DNA from: Xylocopa sonorina
Lineage: Eukaryota; Arthropoda; Insecta; Hymenoptera; Apidae
Reading direction: 5' to 3'
Assembly (NCBI RefSeq): GCF_050948175.1
Contig: NW_027490127.1
Span: forward strand, 186,001-250,000
Length of the DNA stretch: 64,000 bases
In this document: positions 22,576-33,655 of the stretch, piece after piece
Layout: every line of letters begins with the position of its first letter
Position numbering within the stretch: the stretch's first letter is position 1
Program-made: the position numbers and the translations under genes
Notes under the pieces: model-generated
What the model saw: the letters and a program-made list of their open reading frames with translations, nothing else
What the model was told of the DNA's origin: nothing
Databases searched by the model: none

Positions 22576-22857
22576 ACATTCTCTTGCTTTTGCAGTGTTG
22601 AAGATATAAACATAAAGCATTGCATTGAATTTTCCATCTTATCATGAAACATTGAAATGAAATGCGACATCGCGTCGATGGAAGTATTAGAACTAGTAGT
22701 GTAACACCTCTGCATTGACACGCAGAAATTATGGGGCGCCATCTCTTTGCATGGGACTGTATAATACATATTCTTTTGAACGGTAAAAGCAGATAAGCAT
22801 AAGCTACAGATAGAAGATTGCATCTTACTTTTTTTGATACGTTGAAGTGAGATGCGA
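22576..22857 (-). repeat. Trimeric satellite, minus orientation
   Basis: About one and a half units, ending in 'ttgatacgttgaagtgagatgcg' where the Gypsy copy 1 LTR begins. Confidence 0.85.
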
Positions 22858-23041
22858 TCGTGGAATATTCTGGATTGCGAGCGAGACCGAGAGTGCGGAA
22901 TAGATGAGGTTTTCATATAAATATTTTAAAACGATGAAGCAGTTGTTCATTAGCATTCTTTCGAGTTATATCACCGTTGAGAAGAACTATATAATGATTT
23001 ACAAAACCTTGTAGTTGTCTATAGTTAATAAGTTTTCTACA
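22858..23041 (+). mobile_element. 5' LTR of Gypsy copy 1 (184 bp, start truncated)
   Basis: Matches the 3' LTR at 27661-27851 and the LTRs of copy 2: GTGGAATATTC, 'cgatgaagcagttgttcattagca', 'atgatttacaaaaccttgta', ending TTTTCTACA. The first bases (TGTTATGTGC in copy 2) are lost. Confidence 0.85.
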
Positions 23042-23291
23042 GTTTTTGGGCTCAGGAGTGGTAATTATCAAGAAGACATTCAAGAATTAAATTGGACACG
23101 TTCTAAAGATTGGAATATTATCGAGTATTTGAAAACAGAACGTTGGAGAAAGTTACTTGATGGTCTAGAACGTTCGAGAAGTTATTCATGCGACCCGAGT
23201 GCAGTTTTGAGAGATATTGCGAGGATGAAAAATAAACTTTCATGTAGAGACAATTCGAGTTTATACGCGAGTGTCGAGTATAAATTTTCAC

Positions 23292-24560
23292 CATGAAAGA
23301 TTAGAGTAAAATCACAGTTACTGCGCTAAAAAAGATATTAATGGAGCATAAACTATCAACTGCTAGTTCGAAAGCTAAATTAATTTCCCGTTTGATGGAT
23401 ATTGACGCAGACGGAACGAGGATAGATGGCAAGCAGAAAGAAGTTCGTGAAGATAATGAAGGGTAGTGTGCTAATATATCATCAAACGTGCAGTCAGCAA
23501 TGAATCTACAGCAACGAGAAACTGATTTTTTTTTAAGGAAAAAGAATTAGCAGAAGGTGAGGCCATGCTGCGTCTTGAGTTAGATGCAATACGAAGGACA
23601 ATTCATTTAATTACAGGTTGAGCAAAATTTGGAAAATGAGCAACGACGATCGACGCGTAATTTTGGAAGCGTACAATATGATGTCGTAAGTGGCGGTGAC
23701 AATCTCTTGGCATTGAATAATGGCAATGAATGCAATGTTTTATCTCAATTCTGTTAGCCGCGAACGAATATTTCGGCAGTTGCAAATTTACTTTTTAAAT
23801 TTGTTGGAAAATCTGGTGATAGTGAAATTTGGAAGAAGTAGATCAAATTATTCAAGACGATATATAAATTGGAAGATGACGTTGCATAATTACCTATGGG
23901 TTTGCAACTGAAGGGAAAAGCACTTCAATCGTTTCATTCTAAACGAGGATATATAACTATGCCATTCAACCGACTGCTGGAACAATTAAGAGTTACGTTT
24001 TATCATCCACAAAGCAAAATTGAAATAAGGAAGAAATTTGAAGTATGATTATAGAAGAGGAACCAGACATTTCATGAATATTTGCACGAGAAGATCATTC
24101 TCGGAAATGGAGTACCAACTAACGGCGATGAAATACTTGAATATCTGATTGACGGCATCCCCGATTAAATGCTCCGGAACCAGGCGCGTATTCAACAGTT
24201 TACAACAACCGATCAACTTTCTAAAGCGTTTGAAAACGTAATTCTTCGAGATCAAGGTTTATCGAGTGTGCTAATGTCAACAAAATCTGAGAAGTGTGAA
24301 GACAGTTTCGTTAGAAATGAACGAAAAGAGGTAGTCAGTGTTGGTAAGATGAAGGCGTTCACCGGTAATATTGTACGATGTTATATTTGTGGTGGGCACG
24401 ATCATATTAGCGTGAATTGTCCAACGAATGATCGCGGTGTAAAATGTTTTATATGTCAAGAACCTGGACATATTGCGTCGAAATGTCCCAAGAAATTTAA
24501 AACGAGTGAAGAGAGTTGCCCGACATTAGGTGTATCGTACCGAAAGTATCTCAAAAATGA
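23292..24560 (+). pseudogene. Gypsy copy 1 gag with SAP domain and two zinc knuckles
   Basis: The presumed start ATG at 23292 is followed by an in-frame stop, but copy 2 has an intact start at the same place. Then KITVTALKKILMEHKLSTAS and KAKLISRLMDID form a SAP-type helix-turn-helix DNA-binding motif. A charged coiled-coil-like stretch and a long gag body follow (FHEYLHEKI, EILEYLIDGIPD). Within the open frame 24169-25002 two CCHC knuckles are intact: CYICGGHDHISVNC and CFICQEPGHIASKC (24379-24486). The knuckles bind nucleic acid in this family. A SAP domain at the Gag N terminus is unusual. Confidence 0.8.
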
Positions 24561-24569
24561 TTTACTTAA

Positions 24570-25002
24570 CGGATACGAGATCGAAGCATTAATGGATTCA
24601 GGAAGTGATTTTAGTTTAATTCACACCGACGAGTTTATTAAGTTCGGTTCTCCGCAATTACGACACGATGAATTACATTTCGATGGTATAGGTTCAAAGA
24701 ATGGTACAACATTTGGTGAATTTCGAGCAGAAATTACCGCAGATGGGCACTCATATCCGATTTGTATACATGTAATCTCTCATACTATTGTTCGACACAA
24801 GCTGCTGATAGCAACGAATTTCTTAAATGTAACCGATGTTAGCATTAGAGGTTGTAAAGTAAACTTTCGTCCATTACCGAAAGTAACGCGCGAAATTGTT
24901 GAAAGAGAAAATATTGTACCGGAAATATTTAAAATAGATGTAACGAGTGACGTGTTAGATGTAAATCAAGTTGGTGTGTCTCATGTATTAGTTCCTAATT
25001 AG
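24570..25002 (+). pseudogene. Gypsy copy 1 aspartic protease
   Basis: Continuous with the gag zinc knuckles in the 24169-25002 frame. LMDSGSDFSLIHTDEF carries the DSG active site. HKLLIATNFL (24799-24828) matches the second conserved helix region ('LLG.dfl' type). The frame ends at a stop at 25000, before RT. This is one of the better preserved parts of copy 1. Confidence 0.8.
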
Positions 25003-25019
25003 CGAGTGGCGATAGAATA

Positions 25020-25907
25020 TCTTGTTAGCAATTACAAGTCGAGTAAAACCTTTGAACCTTAAATTGCAATGAAATTAATATTGAAAGGCGAGGAGTCTGT
25101 ATATCAATCGGCGAGACGATTGCTATCGTCGCAAAAAAGAGATTGTTAATGTGTAGATAGAACAGAGGATTGCGGCTGGAGTCGCTCAGTTATCTACTTC
25201 TGATTATGCGAGTCCGGTTGTTCGCGTTCGGAAGAAAAATGATTCGTTTAGATTATGTGTAGATTATCGACAAATTAATAAGAAGATTATTAAATATAGA
25301 TATCCGTTACAACTGATTGAAGATCAATTAGATCTGTTACAAGTCGCGCGCATTTTCAATACTCTTGACTTGAAAAACGGTTTCTTTCACGTGCGACAGT
25401 ATAAATCAAGTCGAAAATATACAGCAATTGTTGTACCAGATGGTCATTATGAATTCTTACGAGTCCCTTTTGGTTTATGTAATTCTCCAGCAGTTTTTCA
25501 AAGATTTATAAATACCATATTTAGAGATCTTATTCGTGAGGAAATTGTTTTAGCATACATGAATGATTTGATTGTTTCATCAAATGATACTGAACGTGGG
25601 ATCAAATTCTTGAAAGGGTTTAAATTGTAGCGTGCGGAGCCGGTTTAATATTCAGTTGAGAAGAACGTTGTTTCGGGTAAACTTCTGTCGAGTTCCTCGG
25701 GCATATAATAAACAATGGTTGTTTTCGCCCCTCACTGAAACTGATGCAGTCAGACGATTTATAGAGTCGACAAATGTTAAACACGTACAAAGTTTACTTG
25801 GACTCATCGGGTATTTTCGTAAATTTATCCGTGAATACCCTGTAATTGCGCGACCTTTGCCTAACCTTCTGCAAGCGAATGCTAAATTCTGTTCTGGAGC
25901 GACTTAA
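25020..25907 (+). pseudogene. Gypsy copy 1 reverse transcriptase
   Basis: DYASPVVRVRKKNDSFRLCV with DYRQINKKI (25201-25290), then LDLKNGFFHV (25363-25392) and EFLRVPFGLCNSPAVFQRFI. The catalytic box reads YMND where YxDD is expected (copy 2 has YIDD), so the second metal-binding Asp is lost. A connection region follows with VKHVQSLLGLIGYFRKFI (25770-25830). Several stops and frameshifts. Confidence 0.88.
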
Positions 25908-26270
25908 ATGGAAGCATTCATACGACTTATACCTTTATTGAGTGAGAAACCAATGTTGAATTTGGTTCAAGTAGAAGTAGAGATGGAGTTGCATACAGAT
26001 GCTTCTGTGTTAGGGTACGGAGCGATTTTATTTCAAAGAAATAACGAAGATAAATCTTTTCACCCTGTATATTATTTTCTAGTGGTAAGACAACTTCTAC
26101 TGCATCTAAATACAGTAGCTATGAGTTCGAAGTTTCAGCAATGGTAAAAGCGTTGAAGAAATTAGGACTTCATTTATTAGGAATTTCGTTTGTTATTGTT
26201 TTTGATTGCCGAGCTATTACTCTTACAATAAATAAGAAAGATCTTTGTTCGTCCAGAGAAGCACATGATT
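25908..26270 (+). pseudogene. Gypsy copy 1 RNase H
   Basis: LHTDASVLGYGAILFQ (25990-26037) with the first catalytic Asp, then a frame change and the typical CRAITLTI-like segment before QVDALSR (26267-26287), which marks the RNase H to integrase linker. Confidence 0.82.
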
Positions 26271-27612
26271 CAGGTTGATGCGCTTAGTAGAAAACCTCCT
26301 CCTACGAATTTCTTAATCGATGAATCTGATGCAAGACTTACGGATCGTTTGCGGAAAGCACAGAAAGAAGATGAGACTGTAATGAAACTTCGAGATTTAG
26401 TACTTCAAAACAAGACGAATGATTATGTTCTGCGGGAAAATTTACTGTACAGAGAGTCTGCAGGTGGTATTCAACTAGTAGCACCATGTCGGATGCAGAT
26501 ATAAGAAATAGGGCGAGCTCATGAGTGAACATTTTTCTGTGGTCAAGACTGAAGCTATCGTACGTAAAGATTATTGGACTCCAAATCTTCGGCAGCAAGT
26601 TGAAATGGTGGTAAGAAAATGTGTTGCATGCATTTTAACCGAAAGATGCAGGGGTCGCAGGAGTATCATTTCAATCCGATTGAAAATGGGAGTATTCCTT
26701 TTGATACATTTCATATCGATCATCTTAGACCGTTACCATCAACAAATAAATCGTATCAGTACATATTTGAAGTGGTAAATGCTTTTACAAAATTTACGTG
26801 GCTTTATGCTACAAAATCTACTACTACAGATGAAGTTTTGACACGCCTGAAGAAGCAAGCGACTATTTTCTGTAATCTGCGTCGAATAATTTCTGATAGG
26901 GGAACGGCTTTCACAGCAAAGGATTTCAAGCAATATTCTCGAGAAGAAAATATAGAACATGATTCAACTGCAACTGGAAATCCTAGAGCTAATGGTCAAG
27001 TTGAACGTCATAATAGAACATTCATACTGTTGTCAGCAAAATTAGCTACACCTAAGCACTGTGAATGATGTAAGTATTTAGAAGTAGATCAACAATGTTT
27101 GAAATCAACAATACATCGAAGTATTGGTACGTCACCGTTTCATCTTCTCTTTGGGACACATCCTCGACTTAAAGGTTATCTTGACATCCGAGACATACTT
27201 GAAAAGGAATGGATCGCACCTTTTCAAGATAAACGGGATGAAGTACGACTTCAAGCAAGTAAAAATATATCCAGGATCCAATAAGAGAATAGGCGAACTT
27301 TTAACAAATGTAGACGAAAAGCTAGAATTTATCGTGAAGGAGATCTAGTAGGAATTAAACGTATGCAACAGAGTTCTGGTCCAAATATACCTCACAAATA
27401 TTTTGAACCGTATGAAGTTGCACGAGTTTTACGCAATCAACGATTTGTAGTTTGAAAGGTAGGGGAAGGAGAAAGACCCCTATAAACATCGACGTCAGCA
27501 GATTCTATGAAATTGTGGATCGAAGAAATCTATGATATTTATCTGAAATCGAAGACGACATGAATGAAGACATTCGGAACGATTATTCATGCAGGACGGC
27601 CGAGTGAAGAAT
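26265..27612 (+). pseudogene. Gypsy copy 1 integrase
   Basis: The zinc-binding part has EHFSVVKTEAIVRKDYWTPN and CVAC (26524-26631). Catalytic residues of the D,D-35-E type: FHIDHLRPL (26709-26735), IISDRGTAFTAKDF (26887-26930) and GQVERHNRTF (26995-27024). The C-terminal part YREGDLVGIKR and RVLRNQRFVV runs to about 27600. Contains TTAA at 27169-27172, the same position where copy 2 carries a piggyBac insertion. Stops at 26146, 27068 and others inactivate it. Confidence 0.88.
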
Positions 27613-27660
27613 AACGAAATTATCTTAATTTAAAAGCTAATCAATAATTCAAGTTTTAAA

Positions 27661-27851
27661 TATTAGGTGCGTGGAATATTAAAGAATGCGAGCGAGAGCG
27701 AATGTGCGGAATAAATGATATTTCGTGTGTATGTTTTAAAACGATGAAGCAGTTGTTTATTAGCACTCCTTGGAGTAATATATCAGTTGAAAGGAACTAT
27801 TTAATGATTTACAAAACCTTGTAATTGTCTTTAATTAATGAGTTTCCTACA
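27661..27851 (+). mobile_element. 3' LTR of Gypsy copy 1 (~191 bp)
   Basis: Begins near TATTAGGTGCGTGGAAT (TGTTATGTGCGTGGAAT in copy 2) and ends TTTCCTACA. It is followed at once by satellite 'atatgcatagGAGATTACAG'. The junction lies at the same satellite position as in copy 2. Confidence 0.85.
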
Positions 27852-28580
27852 ATATGCATAGGAGATTACAGGTTACTTAATTCGATACGTACAAATAAAA
27901 TGCACAGTCGCATTGCATGGATTAGAACTCCATTGCTTTGACACGTAGACATTATGAAGCTCCTTCCTGTTGCATGGAACTGTAGAACTTACACTCTTTT
28001 AGAGTAGAAGCAGCCGGCATAATGCCATGCATAGTAGATTACAGATTACTTACTTCTATACGTTGAAATGAGATGCGCTATCGCATGGCATGGGGCATTA
28101 AAACCCTACTTCTTTGATACGCAGACACTATGCAGACGGACCCCGTTGCATTGAACTATAGAATTCACATTCTTGTGAAGTGTACACGCAGACAATTATA
28201 ATGCTATTCACAGAAGGTTACAGCTTACAAGGTTTGTAATGTTGAAACGGAATGGCCCATTGCATGGCATGTAGCATTAGAGCTCTATTGTTACGACACG
28301 CAGACAATGCGATGCGTAATCCTGTTTCAAGAAACTGCAGAATTCACATATCTTTGAAGTGTAAAAGCTGACAAGCGTAATCCTATGCATAGAATGTTTC
28401 AGCTTACTTACTTGGAAACATTGATGTGAGATTCGCCACTGCATGTCATGGAGCATTAAGATCCTGTTGTTCCAACAGGCAGACTGTACGAAGGGCTATC
28501 TTGTTGCATGGACATATAGAATTAACGTTCTTTTGAAGTGTAGTGGCAGATAATTATAATGCTATACATAACAGCTTACT
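27852..28580 (-). repeat. ~177-bp trimeric satellite, minus orientation
   Basis: Four units with 'atgcatag.agattacag.ttacttact', 'cgttgaaatgagatgcgc.atcgcat' and 'gacacgtagacattatgaagc'. The pattern matches the arrays at 3690 and 32285. Confidence 0.9.
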
Positions 28581-28906
28581 GCTGTTGCATTATTTCAAAT
28601 GTCAACGGAGAAACAAAAATGAATCTTGAGTTAGGAAATAGAATCCAGTATATAAACTGTGAAATAGTTCTGTCGGTTCGAGTAGAGTTCACGACTGTTT
28701 ATACCTAGTGGCCTGAAAGGAAAACACGTGCAGACTTTGCGTCGTCTATTTCTTTAGGAGGGAGAATGCTATATTTCCTATGCGGTGTTCTCACAATTAT
28801 TAGAGCGTTTAAAACGTAAAGACGTACCTTCAAACCTTAAGAATAAAGTTACAGACTATAAAGAACTTTGGACAGCTTTTCATTTATATTTACCTATAAT
28901 TCAATA

Positions 28907-28920
28907 GGTTATGGGCACAG
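28907..28920 (+). promoter_or_regulatory. Copia-type primer binding site
   Basis: GGTTATGGGCACAG is complementary, with one mismatch, to the anticodon-arm region of initiator tRNA-Met (recalled as CTGGGCCCATAACC). Copia-group elements prime from an internal fragment of this tRNA. The position just after a putative LTR end and about 170 bp before gag is as expected. Confidence 0.6.
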
Positions 28921-29093
28921 TTTACGTATTTTAATAGTATTGACACTTTAGTAGATATTCTTTTTAGTGATAACTTTTGTGTACGTGATTATGTGATTAT
29001 AAGTGTAATATCAGAAGTATATATAAGTGTTTAAACTATTAAAGGAACATTGTTAGCGAATATAAACCTTTCCTTATGAAAAAAAAGAGAAAT

Positions 29094-30300
29094 ATGGAAA
29101 GTACAAAAACCAAGAGGAACATTAAACAATTTGATGGTGATCGCTACAGTACGTTGCAATTAAGAATTGGTGCACTGTTAAGCGAATTGGATAATTATTG
29201 ATGAACCCATTCCAGTAAAAATAACTGAAAATTGGAGGAGAGCAGAGAGGATGCTGAATATTTAGCAGATTCCATTTTGAGCTTCGCAAATAATGCGAAA
29301 ACTGCTGCTGAAGTTTTGCAGAAATTGGATGGCATATATGAAAGGGATAATTTAGCAACGCAATTGGCTGTTAGAAAAAAACTATTAAGTTTAAAACTAC
29401 AGGGAGAGCAGCCCTTGATCAAACATTTTACACCACTCAACGACATAATCACGGAACTTTTAGTAGCGTATGTAAAATTAGAAGAAACGGATAAAGCTTT
29501 TCATTTACTACTAATCCTTCCAACGTGCTATGGCGAGTAATTACGGCAATAGAACATTTCCCGAGGACAATCTAACATTAGCATTTGTAGAAACTGGTTT
29601 ATTGGTCCATGAAGTAAAATTACGAACAGGCTGCTCGACAAGCGCGAAAGTATTACATACTGAGAAGATACATACAGATAGAGATAATTTAAATGGCCAA
29701 AGAAACGATAAATATAAAATGCCATGATAGTGGGCGAAAGGGCATAAAATAAAAGAATGTTGCTAATTATAAAAGAACGGTCCAGCCCGCGGAAAAGAGA
29801 AAGGTGATCGCCCAAGCAGCTCAAGTAACAGAAGAATTGGATATTGCAAAGATTTGGTCATCCTCGTTTGCCTTTAAGACGGGGTACAATGAAAATGGGG
29901 AAGACGATAAAAACAAATTAAAGTTTCTGTTGGATTCCGGAGCGTCGGATCACATTGTCAAATGTGATAATGTCTTTTCGACATTCGAGAAGTTGAGTCT
30001 ACCCTTGAAGATTTCGGTGGCAGAAAGGTGCTGTCCGATAGAGGGATGCAAGAAGCAGGAATGGACATCGTATTTGTAACAGATGGAAACAGTCAGATGA
30101 AAACTGGTCAGAAAATAATCAAAGGTAATTCGTAGAATTGAAGAATAAAAAAAATGATCAATGATGTAAATCATATTGAAATGATAGTGCCGAATGATAA
30201 TTTATGTGAGGCTTGCATTAAAGGTAAGCAAGCACGGTTATCATTCGAAAAGGTAAAGAATATGGAGCATGTAAAGCGACCATTGTTTATTATTTTGTGG
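29094..30300 (+). pseudogene. Copia gag, protease and pre-integrase segment, degenerate
   Basis: ATG at 29094 opens MESTKTKRNIKQFDGDRYST and RIGALLSELD, then a stop. The copia gag (UBN2-like) core is in 29232-29540: AEVLQKLDGIYERDNLATQL, VRKKLLSLKLQGEQPLIKHF and KLEETDKAFHLLLILP. A zinc knuckle at about 29715-29757 reads CHDSGRKGHKIKECC, with its second Cys replaced by Ser. Protease: FLLDSGASDHIVKCDNVFST (29923-29982) with the DSG active site. A gap then leads to NLCEACIKGKQARLSFEKV (30199-30255), the gag-pre-integrase motif, and ERPLFI-like KRPLFII. Frameshifts and a deletion after 30060 make it inactive. Confidence 0.82.
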
Positions 30301-30384
30301 CGGCACTCGCCACTAGAGGGACAGTACCGTTTACACTTTCCTGCAAGTACTCGATGACCCATCCTTTCCAATATATAGAAGTTC

Positions 30385-30925
30385 TGAACTGTCCCTGCAT
30401 GTCATTTCATGATTTCAAATTATGTAAGCTGTAATCCTCCATGCATAGAATTATGCTTATCTGCTTCTACAGTTCAAAAGAATGTGAATTCTACAGTTCC
30501 ATGCAACAAGAAGGTAGATCGCAGTGTCTGCGTGTCGAAGCATTAGAGTTTACTACTCCACACAATGCGATAGCACTTTTCATTTCAACGTTACAAAGTA
30601 AGTGAGCTGTAATCTTCTACGCATAGCATTATGTTTATTTGCATCTACACTTCAGAAGAATCTGAATTCTACAGACATATGCATCGGGACGGCGTTTCAT
30701 AGTGTCTTCGTGTAAAAACAATGGAGTTCCAATACTGTATGCGGTGCGGTGCAGTATCTCATTTCAACGTTCGAAAGCAAGAATGTTGTAATGTTCTATG
30801 TATCGCATTACCCTTACCTATTTCTACACTTCAAACGAATGTAAATTCGACTGATCCTTGCACCGGGCTGGGGATTCTTATTGTCTGCTTGTCAAAGCTG
30901 TTGTGATATAATTCTCCGCATTGTA
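30385..30925 (+). repeat. ~177-bp trimeric satellite, plus orientation
   Basis: Three units; anchors 'ctacag' at 30491 and 30669 are 178 bp apart. The array is in the opposite orientation to the one left of the Copia fragment. Confidence 0.9.
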
Positions 30926-31019
30926 AACAAACTTTCAATACTTAAAACATAACAAATCAATATTATAAACCTAACATAATTATTTAATCTTTTTATGTAA
31001 TTTTTCAATACATGTTGGG

Positions 31020-32285
31020 TAGAGTTTCGGTTGGTCCTTACATCGGTTACAACAGGTTTTTACTTTTATCGCCTTATTTGCGGCATACTGCCTACCATTT
31101 ATTCTAGACATCCGTTTATAATATTCTTTACATCCCTATCTCGTTTTTCTCGCGCGTCCTTGGAACCACCGCAGAAAATGTGTACGTTTCTTAGGCACTG
31201 CTTAAGTTTCAGATGACGTTTGTTCACCGTGATGATCCACTGTATTGAAGAGATAATCGATAACTTTTTCGCGGAAGTTTAATATTTTCATACCTTTAGT
31301 ACTCCATTTTCTATATATATAACAGGCATTGACGAGAGAAGCCCCGCATACTAATTCGATAACTATTTTTCTATACCACTTTACTGTTCTGCGTAATCAA
31401 CTGTGATAGGAAGACATCTGGTCAGACGATCAAACCCCTTCTTAGCTTTATTATAAAGGAACACAATGTCCGGCTTTAACTTATTGTTACTACCCTGGAC
31501 AGTAACACATTTGTGGTTTTCAGAAGTGGCTAGTATGCATACCGGCCTCTTATCCGTCCACTTTAAAAATTTAAAGCCGCTCCGATTTTGAAAATACATA
31601 AAGCCACACCGTTGCTGTTTTCGTATGGCATGCAGCTGGGGAAATTTTTTATTAATTTTTACTGTACCACAAATAAATGTTCCCTTTTGCAGAAGTTCCT
31701 CGGCCAATGGGACACTATTGTCAAAACTATCTGCGTATAATATGCGGCTTCCAAATAATAATTCAACTTCCAACGTCATAACAACAGCATGCGCATGTGC
31801 TTTAATTATTATGGTTGCATTTTTTCCGACGAAAATAAGAATGTTGTGACTGTATCCTTCCGGAAGGCACAGTTTACAAAGTCTTATACCATATTTATGC
31901 CGCTTTCTTGGGATATATTGGCAAGAACTGAGGCGTCCTCGACACGAAACCATGGTTTCGTCGATTACAATATTTTTACAAGTCTTAACAGTAATTTTGA
32001 AAGTGTCGACAATTTCGTTAACAATATTTCTAAGTTTATTTAAACGGTCCTCAGTCCAAGCCGTGAAAATGTAGGATAAGTGTAAATATCTATGTATCGA
32101 TGTAAACCGGTCGCGCTTTTCATATCCACGCTTGTATACATATCCTTTTTTTGAGTTCAATATAATCTAATTTCTAGCAGTGGCGCTACAACCAATATAA
32201 GCAGGACACCAATAAAAATGTTCACTTCGTTTTCTGTCATTGGCTGCCAGGCCAGTTGGTGTCTAGAAGAAAAGAAAATTTTTAA
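31020..32285 (-). pseudogene. piggyBac transposase, central and C-terminal part
   Basis: Minus strand. The open frame 32160-31381 (259 codons) covers the DDE core. First Asp in NIVIDETMVSCRGRL, then YIPRKRHKYGIRLCKLCLPE. Second Asp in ILYADSFDNSVPLAEELL, where VDNFY is usual. Third Asp in KKGFDRLTRCLP. Upstream, 32285-32161, MTENEVNIFIGVLL belongs to the N-terminal dimerisation part in another frame. Downstream, 31380-31020, KWYRKIVIEL and LVNACYIY extend the core with stops. The first ~110 residues and the Cys-rich end are missing. Satellite abuts both ends. It may be the other half of the fragment at 33003. Confidence 0.85.
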
Positions 32286-33000
32286 TTGTAGAAGCAAATA
32301 AGCATAATGCTATACATAGAGAATTACAAATTACTTACTCAGAACGTTGAAATGAGATGCGCCATCGCATTGCATGGAGCATTAGGACTCTACTGTATCG
32401 ACACCGAGACACTGTGGAACGCCATCCAGTTGCTTGGAACTGTAGAATTCACATTTTTTAGAAATGTAGAAATAGATAAACAAAATGCTATGTATGGAGG
32501 ATTGCAACTTACTTACTTTGAAACGTTGAAATGAGATGCGCGACACCATTGAATGGAGCATTAGAACTCCGTTGCTTTGACTGGCAGACATTATGAAACT
32601 CGTCCCTGTTGCTTAGAACTGTACGATTCACTTTCTGTTGTAGTGCAAAAGCAGATGAGCATAATGCTATTCATAGAAGATTACAGCTCACTAACTTCGA
32701 ATCGTTGAAATGAGGTGGGCCATTGGAATGCATGGTGTTTTTTAGAACACCATTGATTTGCCACGCAGAAACTATGAAGCGCAATCCAGGTGCAAGGAGC
32801 TCTAGCATTTACTTTCTCTTGAAATGTAGAAGCAGATAAGCATAATGCCATGCATCGAAGTATACCGCTTAGTTACCTCGAAGCGATGAAATGCTATGTG
32901 CCATCGCATTAGTACTCTTCCGCTTTGACACGCAGACACTATGAAGCTTCATTCCATTGCATGGAACTGTACAATTCACATTCTTTTGAAAACCTGAAGC
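32286..33000 (-). repeat. ~177-bp trimeric satellite, minus orientation
   Basis: Four units; anchors at 32289 and 32466 are 177 bp apart. Directly bounded by piggyBac fragments on both sides. Confidence 0.9.
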
Positions 33001-33002
33001 TG

Positions 33003-33655
33003 TTAACACATTGACAGCCGTCCCCGCGATAACGCAGGTTTTTGAGTATGTCACTTGAGCGCCGGTCCCGTGAAAACGCGGGTTTCTGAGTCTGACGCTT
33101 GTGCGCTGATCCCACTATGATGTGCAATTTTTTTACAGGTTTGAGTATCTTGTACATCGATTTGTATGTACTTGCCATGGTTATGCCGATCTTCATTTCT
33201 TATGCCCAAGACATAAAACTTATGCGATAATTTGGAAACAATCAAAGCAAGAATTATTCTAGAACATTGCATTTCATCTTCCGTTTCGTAGGCTTACGCT
33301 TCTAGTTTACCAGTATAACAAGGTTTATTATTTTGTAACTTTTTACCCACATAATATGAGTGATACTATTGATGAGTATATTGCTGACTCTCTATCGGAT
33401 TATTCGGTACATTCAGAAGATTTTGATATAAAAGTCGAGGACTGTTATATTGATGTGGGTCCAAGAATAAGATCAACAGCCATTCCACTACAGCATTCAA
33501 GTGATTCCGATGATTCCAGTCATTGTGTAATGTTCACAGGATTGTATAGTTACAGCGAAGAATGGTCAGATGTCGATAAAATTCCTACCACATCAGATTT
33601 TACAGGTGAGCCAAGTCCAAAAATTTTCCCTATTGATAAGAAAAGCGTAAAAGGA
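33003..33655 (+). mobile_element. piggyBac 5' end with N-terminal transposase start
   Basis: TTAA (33003-33006) is followed by CACATTGACAGCCGTCCCCG and a repeated 'cc.gtgaaaacgcgggtttctgagt' motif (33028-33095), which suits a terminal and subterminal region. The frame starting at ATG 33356 reads MSDTIDEYIADSLSDYSVHS and continues Asp/Ser-rich to FTGEPSPKIFPID, the acidic N-terminal region typical of piggyBac transposases. Satellite takes over near 33655, and the rest of that frame (to 33796) is translated satellite. Truncated. Confidence 0.7.

Larger units (their letters stand above)
23042..27851 (+). mobile_element. Gypsy (Ty3-type) LTR retrotransposon, copy 1, decayed
   Basis: Gag, protease, RT, RNase H and integrase occur in Ty3/Gypsy order between two short LTRs (about 184 and 191 bp). 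Frames are broken throughout by stops and small indels. No envelope gene follows integrase. It inserted into minus-orientation satellite, with the right edge at 27851. It is a sister of copy 2 (40203-47751, minus). Confidence 0.92.
28583..30300 (+). mobile_element. Copia-type (Ty1) retrotransposon, 5' part
   Basis: A possible LTR (28583-28903, starting TGTTGC; no second copy to confirm it) is followed by a tRNA-iMet-like primer site, gag, protease and the gag-pre-integrase region. It is truncated near 30295, and integrase, RT and RNase H are absent. Flanked by satellite of opposite orientations on the two sides. Confidence 0.8.
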
